From: Gramella sp. MT6
GTDB taxonomy: Bacteria; Bacteroidota; Bacteroidia; Flavobacteriales; Flavobacteriaceae
Assembly: GCF_019357415.1 (NCBI RefSeq)
Contig: NZ_CP048410.1
Location: 1,426,001 to 1,490,000 of the forward strand
DNA: 64,000 nucleotides
Direction of reading: 5' to 3'
The notes beneath the pieces were generated by a model. It saw nothing but the letters and a program-made list of their open reading frames with translations. It made no database searches and had not been told where the DNA came from. The translations under genes and the position numbers were made by a program. Below, piece after piece: positions 1 to 9,300 of the stretch. The stretch's first letter is position 1. Each line of letters starts with the position of its first letter.

Positions 1-2
1 AG

Positions 3-173
3 AAGGCTTTTTTGTTTTTAGGGCCAGTCGTTAAATTCTCATCATTGCTAAATACCATTAAAGAGGTATTTTAATCTGAAATTATAGCTAATATTTTGGA
101 TGATAAATATCCGACATTGAAATCTTTAGCTAAAGAGGTAGGTTATCATCTTTTACCAATATGTATTTTTTAG
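3..173 (+). pseudogene. Possible 3' remnant of an AraC-family regulator
   Basis: One frame entering from the left edge reads continuously except for a TAA at 72-74 and ends at TAG 171-173. After the internal stop it encodes a stretch containing ILDDKYPTLKSLAKEVGY, which resembles the first helix-turn-helix of AraC-type regulators (the 'PTLKELAKEVG' pattern common in Bacteroidota). The second half of the HTH domain and a normal C-terminus are missing. It may be the decayed tail of a regulator gene starting upstream of the window. The resemblance was judged by eye on a short peptide, so chance is a real alternative. Confidence 0.3.
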
Positions 174-470
174 AAAGGGTGAATAGCGAATGGTTAATAG
201 TCGAGTCCAAATCTTTGAATCGATTCTAACTTAAATTCTAAAAATTTTCTACTAATTCAATTTATTTCTGAGAGCCAATATTCCTTGCTCTCATCATCTG
301 CTTATCCTTTTATTTATACAAGTCTAGCTAACTATCATATTGATAATAAAAGTTTGCTGAAAAAACATGATTGTAAATCAGGTTAATAGACTTAAAATTA
401 TATTTTTGCCGACCAGAAATGTTAAGGAAAACCAAAATTGTTTTTAATAAGCCCTACTAAATTTTAAACA
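174..470. other. AT-rich intergenic region
   Basis: No convincing coding frame is present. The only signal I can support is a promoter-like element at 401-408, described separately. The rest is AT-rich spacer between the possible regulator remnant and the TPR/HTH gene. Confidence 0.5.
401..408 (+). promoter_or_regulatory. Candidate Bacteroidota -7 element (TATTTTTG)
   Basis: TATTTTTG matches the Bacteroidota -7 consensus TAnnTTTG exactly and lies 62 bp before the ATG at 471. A TTG at 371-373 could serve as the -33 element, but the 27-bp gap is longer than the usual 19-21 bp. The call therefore rests mainly on the -7 match. Confidence 0.35.
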
Positions 471-2060
471 ATGAAAAAGATTATTCCCTTTTTAATCTTT
501 ATAAGCGTTTTTGGGCCGGTTAAGGCTCAGAAAATGGCCACTACGGATAGCCTTTTCTTTTCAGAGATCTATAAAAAAGCCCAGGAATTAAGAGAAACTA
601 ACCTGGATTCTGCCCTGTTCTATTTTCAGCAACTGGACACTTTTCTGGCAGATAAGGAGTATTCTAAAAAACGGTACCGGGTAATGCTTGATATAGGGAA
701 TGTTTACCTCACCCAGGGCCAGTCTGACCTTGCTCTTGAAACTTACCTGCAGATTTCTGAAGCTTCCCAACTGGATGATGATGCACAGTTCAAGTTATAT
801 GCCGAGATAAGTATTGCAAATATTTACCTGGATTCAGAAGAATATAGAAAGGCCCTTGAAAGATTTCAGAATATTAGAAAGAAGTATGCGGTTACAGATT
901 CTACCCAGGCCAACCTGGTAGCTTACTGTGTAATCTATAGCAATGAAGGTATTGCAAACGAAAATCTTGGATTTTATGAATCTGCTGAAGAGTTATATAA
1001 AAAAGCCATTAATCTTTCTCAAAAAGTTGAAGAGAAATATTACCTGGCTAATGTATATAGCAATATGGGTTCGCTGGAAGTAAAACGGAAGAATTATAAA
1101 AAGGCACTTTCATGGCACAAAAAGGCGCTTGCCATAAGGAATAAGGGCAATTATACGCTTGGGATCTCACAGTCACAAACACATACAGGTTTAATCTATC
1201 TGAAACTTAACGAAGTTCAGGAAGGAGAGGAGTACTTACAAAAATCCCTGGAAAGTGCCCTGAAAATGGGATATGAAAAGCAAATAATAGAAAATTCTGA
1301 TGCCTTAAAAAAGGTTTATGAAGGAAAAGGGGAATTCGAGAAAGCTTACGAGATGCAGAAACTCGAAATGGAATCGAGGGCTGAGGTTTTCAATGAAGAG
1401 AGTATCAAGAACCAGGAGCGACTAAAAGCGAAATATGAATATGAGTTGCAAAAACAGATCGAGGAAAAGAAAAGGGAATTCAGGGAAACGGTCTTTAAAT
1501 TCATTTTCGGAATTTTACTGCTATTGCTAATAATAGCATTCATCCTGTTCCGGCTTCAAAAGATCAAGACCAGGCAAACCGAGCTTCAGAATGAAAATAT
1601 TAAGAAAGAAAAACACTTATTGCATCAAGAATTAGATTACAAGAATAAAAAGTTAATGTCTAACCTGATGTTTCTTTTGCAGAAGAACGAGATGATCTCT
1701 GGTCTTATCGAAAAACTTCGGGATGCAAAGAAACTTACAAAAGCTCAGTGCGATAAAGCCCTTTCAGAAATGATACGGCAATTAAAGTATAGCCACAATA
1801 ACGAGTCCTGGGAAGAATTTGACCTTTATTTCCAGGAAGTACATTCAGAATTCTACGAAAAGCTGTCTTCAAATTACCAGCTTACTACCAATGAAATGAA
1901 ACTTGCCGCTTTCACCAAACTCAAACTTTCCTCTAAAGAAATCTCTTCTTTAACCGGTCAGAGCATTCGTACCATTGATGTGGGCAGGTACCGTTTACGC
2001 AAAAAATTAGGTATAACTAACTCTGAAACCAACCTTACTACCTTCCTAAATAGTATTTAG
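471..2060 (+). CDS. TPR-repeat sensor/regulator with C-terminal LuxR-type HTH
   Basis: A 529-residue protein with a Sec signal peptide (about 1-19, ending VKA-Q). Tetratricopeptide repeats span roughly residues 70-320; the AYCVIYSNEGIANENLGFYESAEELY-type helical pairs are visible. A single membrane helix at about 344-361 is followed by a charged coiled coil. A C-terminal helix-turn-helix at about 470-516 (KLSSKEISSLTGQSIRTIDV) resembles LuxR/GerE domains. The layout is a periplasmic TPR sensor joined to a cytoplasmic DNA-binding domain, an architecture common in Flavobacteriia. The target is unknown; the nearest downstream genes are the PorV-like protein and the giant protease. A promoter-like element lies 62 bp upstream. 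The architecture is read from sequence, while the regulatory role is inferred from the family. Confidence 0.8.
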   Translation: MKKIIPFLIFISVFGPVKAQKMATTDSLFFSEIYKKAQELRETNLDSALFYFQQLDTFLADKEYSKKRYRVMLDIGNVYLTQGQSDLALETYLQISEASQLDDDAQFKLYAEISIANIYLDSEEYRKALERFQNIRKKYAVTDSTQANLVAYCVIYSNEGIANENLGFYESAEELYKKAINLSQKVEEKYYLANVYSNMGSLEVKRKNYKKALSWHKKALAIRNKGNYTLGISQSQTHTGLIYLKLNEVQEGEEYLQKSLESALKMGYEKQIIENSDALKKVYEGKGEFEKAYEMQKLEMESRAEVFNEESIKNQERLKAKYEYELQKQIEEKKREFRETVFKFIFGILLLLLIIAFILFRLQKIKTRQTELQNENIKKEKHLLHQELDYKNKKLMSNLMFLLQKNEMISGLIEKLRDAKKLTKAQCDKALSEMIRQLKYSHNNESWEEFDLYFQEVHSEFYEKLSSNYQLTTNEMKLAAFTKLKLSSKEISSLTGQSIRTIDVGRYRLRKKLGITNSETNLTTFLNSI

Positions 2061-2232
2061 AATAACCTATTCACTATCAATTAATTAAATGCTTATGTAT
2101 AGGTAATGTAACCTTAAAAAAAGGCCTTGTATAGATTTTGTCACGCCAAATTTTAAACTTGCCTTAACATAATTTTTTCATTTGAGAAATCAATAACCGA
2201 CGCTAATTCTTATGCGTTTAAAACTTATTCAA

Positions 2233-3303
2233 ATGAAAAAATTATTGTTTTTCTTTTTGCTCATTCCCTTGACTGTGAAGCTGGGGTTTGCGCAGGAGAG
2301 TTCAGGAGGGCAAGCTACAGCGGCACCCTTTTTATTAATTGTTCCCGATGCCCGAAGTGGTGGGATGGCAGATATTGGAGTGGCGACTTCTACCGACGCC
2401 TATTCCCAGTTCTTCAACCCTGCTAAATACACCTTCATGGAAGGAGATATGTTACTTGGATTGAACTACACCCCATGGTTAAGGAATCTTACCAACGATG
2501 TCTTTTTGGGAAGTTTTTCCTTTGCCAGAAGAATTAATGAAAGAAGTACCTGGGGAGTAGGGATGCGTTATTTCTCCTACGGTACTATGGAACTTTCTGA
2601 TGTTTCAGGTAATACTACAGGAACCCAGAATCCTTATGAAGTTGCCATCGATGGTAGTTATTCTTTGAAACTTAGTGAAAACTTTTCTACTGCCGTTACC
2701 GGTCGGTATGTACGTTCAGACTACGCCCTGGCCGATGAGGGCTCAGACCTGAATACTTTCATTGCCGATGTTGGCGCTTACTATCAGTCAGACCTCATGA
2801 AACTTGGAAAGAACCAGGGAATTTGGCGAGCCGGATTAGCTTTAAGCAATATTGGTTTCAACGTGGAACTTGTTGAAGGAGCTCCAAAATCCCAGATGCC
2901 AACCAATCTCAAATTAGGGTCTGGTTATGAACTTCTAATGGATCCTAAGAATTCCATCGCAGCGAACGTGGAGATCAACTCTTTACTGGTAAAAAACAGT
3001 GATTTTGGATCCCTGGTGTATGCCCTTGGTGCAGAATATAAATACAATAATGTATTCGCTTTGCGTACCGGTTATTTCCATGAAGCTGAATCTGCCGGGA
3101 ACAGGCAGTTTGCCACCGTAGGAGGAGGTATTTCCTTCAAAAGTGCCAGGCTTGACCTTTCTTACCTGTTCAACACTTCAAATGTTGCGAGTCCTTTAGA
3201 AAACACACTTCGGTTTTCTCTAAGCTATGCTTTCGGGAATAATGACAATAGCAACACCGAAGCGATTAACGATGTTAAACCTGAGGTGGCCGAAAGCAAA
3301 TAA
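2233..3303 (+). CDS. porV: PorV/PorQ-family outer-membrane protein (type IX secretion)
   Basis: An outer-membrane beta-barrel protein of the PorV/PorQ (LptO/FadL-like) family. PorV carries T9SS cargo from the translocon to the sortase on the cell surface. The N-terminal motif PDARSGGMADIGVATSTDA and the later NPAKY are typical of PorV. I prefer the ATG at 2233 over the one at 2212, because only the shorter form begins directly with a normal signal peptide (MKKLLFFFLLIPL...GFAQ); the longer form adds seven residues. The protein is then 356 residues. It sits 5 bp upstream of a giant T9SS-dependent S8 protease, so the two are probably cotranscribed. In many flavobacteria porV neighbours porU, which is not seen here, so this may be a second, cargo-linked paralogue. 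The gene symbol is a family-level assignment. Confidence 0.8.
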   Translation: MKKLLFFFLLIPLTVKLGFAQESSGGQATAAPFLLIVPDARSGGMADIGVATSTDAYSQFFNPAKYTFMEGDMLLGLNYTPWLRNLTNDVFLGSFSFARRINERSTWGVGMRYFSYGTMELSDVSGNTTGTQNPYEVAIDGSYSLKLSENFSTAVTGRYVRSDYALADEGSDLNTFIADVGAYYQSDLMKLGKNQGIWRAGLALSNIGFNVELVEGAPKSQMPTNLKLGSGYELLMDPKNSIAANVEINSLLVKNSDFGSLVYALGAEYKYNNVFALRTGYFHEAESAGNRQFATVGGGISFKSARLDLSYLFNTSNVASPLENTLRFSLSYAFGNNDNSNTEAINDVKPEVAESK

Positions 3304-3308
3304 CAGGA

Positions 3309-6300
3309 ATGAAGAAGCTGGATAACGAAAGCGTGGACAGCTGGCTCACACGAAATGCCTCTCAACGAAAGGCACTTCGTTCAATGTTGAACGCATTGAA
3401 GAGCAAAGAATTACCAGAGTTTGATGCTAAGGTTAACCATGATAAGAGAATTACAACTAAAAATAAAATAATGAATAAAATTACACAGTTCTTTAAAAAA
3501 CTGGGAATCCTAACCATTTTGTTATGGATGGCCGGTTCTTTAAATCTAATGGCCCAAAACAGCGATTTTGTGCCGGGTAAAGTCCGGGTTAAAATAAAAC
3601 CGGAAAAAGTTGAATTGGTCGTAAAAGACATCAATAAAGCTTCTACAAATGGAGTTTTAAAAACAGGTCTTAACAGTTTTGACAATATCAGCGCCAGGTA
3701 TGCTGCCACAAAAATGCGCAGGGTATTCCCTCATGCCGGTAAGAATGAAGCCACGCACATAAAGCATGGCCTGCACCTTTGGTATGAGATCAATGTGCAA
3801 ACCGAGTCTGATATGGAGGCAGTAGCTCGTGAATATGGCGGAAACGAATATATTTCCTTGGCAGAGCCAATCCGTCAGAAATCCTTAAACTATTCAGGAA
3901 GTAGCGCCGTGGAAAGACCAGAAGCTTCAGCATTTGAAACTACTACCAACGATCCTTATCTAAGCGATCAATGGCATCTTTTAAATGACGGAAGTCTTGA
4001 AGGTTCGGTTACAGGATCAGATATCAACGCTCCAAAGGCATGGGACATTAGCATGGGTAAATCCAATGTAATCGTTGCCGTTGTTGATGGGGGTGTAGAC
4101 ACAGATCACGAAGACCTAAAAGATAATATGTGGATTAATACCGCAGAATTGAACGGTACACCTGGAGAAGATGATGACTTTAATGGATATGTAGATGATA
4201 TATACGGTTATAATTTCGCAGAGAACCAGGGAGAGATCACAGATCAGGACCATGGTACTCACGTTGCTGGAACCGTAGCGGCCACCAGCAACAACGGTAA
4301 AGGGGTAGCCGGTGTTGCAGGTGGATCCGGTAACGGTGATGGAGTTAGAATCATTTCAGCCCAGGTATTTAGCGATAACGGTTCCGGAAGTTTTGCGCAA
4401 GCAATTGTTTATGGCGCAGATAACGGTGCCGTGATCTCACAAAACTCATGGGGTTATCAGTCTGCTGGTGCATTTGAGCAGTCGGTACTGGATGCCATCG
4501 ATTATTTTATTGAAGAAGCTGGTAATTATCCTGGAAGCCCGATGAAGGGTGGAGTAGTATTATTCGCTGCTGGAAATAACGGTAGCGATGAAATTCATTA
4601 TCCAGGTTATTACGACCAGACCATCGCCATCGCTTCTACAGGAACTGATTATAAAAAAGCTCCTTATTCGAATTACGGAAGCTGGGTTGACCTAACCACT
4701 ACCGGGGGAAGTTTAAGTCAGGGAAATAAAAGCCAGGTGTTAAGTACACTTCCAGATAACCGTTATGGTTATATGCAGGGAACCTCCATGGCGACTCCTC
4801 ATGCTTCTGGTATCGCAGCACTTGTGCTCTCTAAATATGGATCTGAAACTTTTACCAACGAAGACCTTAAAAAACGTTTGTTCCGTGGGATCAGGGAGAT
4901 CGATTCTCATAATCCGGAGTTCGAAGGAAAACTAGGACTAGGCTTTATGGATGCTTATCTGGCACTTGCGCCAGATGATGAGCAGGCACCTGAAACTATC
5001 AGCGACCTCACTCTATTGGGAACTTCAGAAGATTTCGCAACGCTGAGCTTCACGGTTCCTTCAGACGCTGGAGATACGACTCCTTATGAGTATAAGCTTC
5101 AGTGGTCTAAAAAAATGGATATGAGCGAAGCTTCAGAAATGATGGTCTCCAATGATTTCAGCAACGTAGGAGATCTTATTGAAACTACCGTTGAAGGCCT
5201 TGATTTCGAGACTACCTATTACTTCACCGTAACGGCTATAGACCGTTGGGGGAATGTTTCTGAAGCTTCCAACCAGGTTGAAGCGACTACCAACCAGGGA
5301 CCAGATATTGCTACAGATGTTGCTAACATCAATGTTAATATCGATACCCAGGTAGATGATAATGCTATTGAGAACTTCAAGATCCTTAACCAACAGGATG
5401 GGATCCTTAACTGGGATTCAGAAATCCGTCAGGTTTCCAATTTCCATTCATTTTCTAGAGCGGCTTTACCAGCGAGAGGAACTCCGGTTAACGCAAACCA
5501 ACTTACTGTAAAAAAGGAAATGGTTGAACTTATCCAGAAATTCGAGACCAGGAACGCGGTTCAGAATGCCTGGGAGTCTTCAGAAAAAGTTTATCACGGA
5601 CCTAGTCCTATTTATATCATTGGTGAGACCGATACTACGGCGACCAACTCTTCTGCCACTAGATTTAGAGTGGATGAGGCTGAAGGATTCAATCTTTCTT
5701 TTGTAAAAGCCTATTTAAACCTTGACCAGGAAGACGGTCCAGCAATTTTAGAGATCTATAAGGGTGAGGAAATCCATGAGGATAATCTTATCTATTCAGA
5801 CGACCAGTTCGTAGGTCGCAGCGAGAACGATTCCAGATATCATGGGTATAACCTGAAAGAACAATTGTTCTTTGAGCAGGGAACTACTTTCTGGATCGTA
5901 TTCCATATTCCTGCCGGGAATCTTTACCCGCTTGGAGTTGGGCCTGAGCAAAGCCCGGAGCAATCAGATAATGCTTTGATGAGTTTTGACCTTGGGGAAA
6001 CCTGGGTACCGCTTGCAGGGGCCATGAACAACGATCAGTTCGTTTGGGCCGTTACTGCTGCCAGCAATGTGGAGCCTCTTCATAATTATATGACGCTAAA
6101 CCCAACGGAGGGTCAGATACTTGGAGTAGGTGAACAGGATATGGAAGTTGCTATTGACGCCAGCCAGCTGATCAATGGTAACTACAAGTCTAATATCGTT
6201 ATTAATTCTAACGATTCAGATACACCAATAAATAGAGTAGCAGCTAATGTGACCGTTACTGGTCAAAAGCCAGCACTTGCTACTGATAATATCCTTGACT

Positions 6301-9300
6301 TTGGAAGCGTTTTCAAGGGACTTTCAGCAACCAGGGAAATGACTATTCAAAATACAGGTTTTGGAAGATTCAGAACCCGTACGGTAACTTCTTCAAGTCC
6401 AAGTTTTAAGGTGAATACTTCTACTTTTTCCTTGAATGTTGCCGCCAAATCTGAAACTACGATGTCTATTACCTTTACGCCTTCTGGTGTAGGTAATGAA
6501 AATGCTGAGATCACACTTACCAGCTGGAATGGTGATGTTCATACTTTCAACGTATTTGGTGTTGGAACAGAATCAGCACATATCGAAGCAGATCCTGCGG
6601 TAGTGAACTTCGAAAACATCAATGTTGGAGATAACGCCCAGGCAAGTTTCACTTTGAAGAATACAGGAGAATATCCACTTCAATACGGATTCCCTGCATT
6701 TACTGAAGATGTAAGTCATATCGAGAATCTCCCGGAGAGTGTTCAGCGTTATCCATATGTAATGGAAAGAACTCCATATAATGGTTATGAATTCAATGAT
6801 ATCTCTACATCAGGGACAGATATTACCGATTTCTTTAAATCTAATCCAATGAACAACTATTATAATGTTGATCTTGGGTTTGACTTCCCATTCTTCGGAA
6901 AAGCGGTAGACCACATGTATATCACTAAATATGGTGTGCTTACTCTTGGAGAAAACGGGAATTTTAATTCCACTTCTAAGTTCCATAGCGCTCAATTGCC
7001 AGATGGATACATATCAGGATTGTTAAAGGAATGGGCTCTTTCCAAAGCGGGAAGCATCCATTTGAAGAGAGAAGTTGGTAAACTGATCGTTCAGTATACC
7101 GATGTTAGACACTCAAATGACAGGGATAATGTTGCGATTACCTTCCAGATCGAGCTTTACAGCGATGGAGACATCAAATTGATCTATGATAAGTTCGACG
7201 GATTATTTTCTTACCAGTTAAGAAGTTTCTATAGCGCCATTGAAAATGAAGCTAAAAATGATGGTGTTCTGGTTAATTCCAGCTCTGATAAGGTGGAATT
7301 ACCAATGATGCCTCAGCAAATCGTTCATATCCACAGTCCTGGTCTAGGTCTTATAAAAGAAGTTGCCGAGGCCAAAGGAATGATACAGCCAGGTGAATCG
7401 AAAGAGATCATGATCACTCTTGATGGTGAAAAACTTATCGAGGGAACACATAAGGAATATATTTCAGTTCTTTCCAATGATCCTTTTAATAGCTCTATTC
7501 CGCTAGAAGTGAATATCGATGTAGTTGGTGGCGGAGAATCTGAACTGATTCTTAGTGAGACCGAAGTGGACCTTGGTGATAATTTTCAGCAGGCAGAAGT
7601 TAGAGGAATAATTGGTGCCAAGAACGAAGGTTCAAAGCAGATAGAAATTACTGATATCAACTTTGCTAACGCGAGTCTTAGTTTTGAAGGAGAGACTAGT
7701 GGGGTGATCGAGCCTAATCAAACGCTGTTCATCGAATATACTCTTAACACCGCTGAGATTGGTGCAGTAGATAATACACTTACTTTAACCGATAGTGAAG
7801 GTGCTTCTCACGAAGTAGCGTTTACAGGAAATGTAATCGATGCTCCGGCAATTGATGTGATGGAGACTGAATATTCGGTTACAATGAACCCAGACGAGGA
7901 ATTGGTGAAAACATTCAAGGTGTCTAACACCGGGAAGTCTAAACTTGAATATGCAATCGCGGCTACAGAGCACGTGACTGTTCAGAAACCAGCTGCTCAG
8001 AATTCGGTTCCTGAATTTACTTACGTGAATCGTTCTACTTACGATGAGACCATGCAGCCAACAGCGCAGTGGATAAAACTTAACGAAGAGGATAAAGTGC
8101 AATTCTATTTATCTGAAGGAGATATATGGGAAGTTCTTGACCTGCCTTTCGAATTCGAATTCTACGAGGAAAAATACAATAAGGTTTGGATGAGTAGCCA
8201 GGGTGTGTTAAGCTTTGATGAGATCGAGGATGAGTCATTGTCTTACTTTGTGCCACCATCTGTTCCTAACGATGATGAGCTAAACAATATCATTTCTCCA
8301 TATTTCGCGGCAGGTGGTCCAAACATCAATCTTCCGGAAAATCAGTGGGGAAGATATATGAAAGCTTTTGATGATAAAGTGGTTTTTGAGTGGAGAGGTT
8401 ATAATAACCTGTTCTTTATTGGAAGTGAATTCAGCATCCAGGCTATTCTTTACAAGAACGGTAAGATCAAGTTTCAGTATAAGAGCAATCCTTCCCAACC
8501 AATCAGAGCCTTCTATGGTCTGATAGGAATCGAAAACAAAGATGGATCTGATGGAACCCAGATCGCTTATTATCAAGATTACCTGGCAAATGATGTAGCT
8601 GTAGAGTTTAGTCCTGCGATTAAGGAAACTCTTGAAGCTGGTGCCAGCAGAGAATATGACCTAACTTTCAATACCACTGGAACCAATGCGGGAACTTATG
8701 AGGAATCCTTGAAAGTGATCAACAATACTCCGTTAACTCCGGAAGTTGTTGTGCCAATTAACCTTGAGGTTTCAGGTGATGCAGAATTGACATTCATTCC
8801 TGAAACAGTTGATCTTGGAGAAGAAATGGTTGGTCCAGATGCAGCTTATATGCACGATGTGGCATTTAAGAATACAGGTAAAAAGACCATGACGGTTAAT
8901 AATATTCGTGTTGAAGATGCATCTACTGCAACTATAGAGCACCTTGTGTGGCACATTAGATGGGGATGGAGTTGGCAACCTCTTAGATCAACTGATTCAT
9001 TTACGGTTGAGCCTGGTTTTGAGTCCAAGACATTCAGACTTACTGTAAGTCCTCAAACTCCAAATGATGCCTACACCAATAAAGTGTTGGTTGATACCGA
9101 TTTTGGTACTACTGAAGAGTTAGAGATCAAAGCCGCTTTCAAACTGCCACCATCCTTTACTGTTAACAATGAAGAGATCTATCATCTTGCGTTTAACGAT
9201 GATGTGTATACACATACACTGAATATGGGGAATGTTGATGGAGAGTCTCCATTGAACTATAACATTGGGATGAACTATATGAGAACTGATGTTAGCCCAG

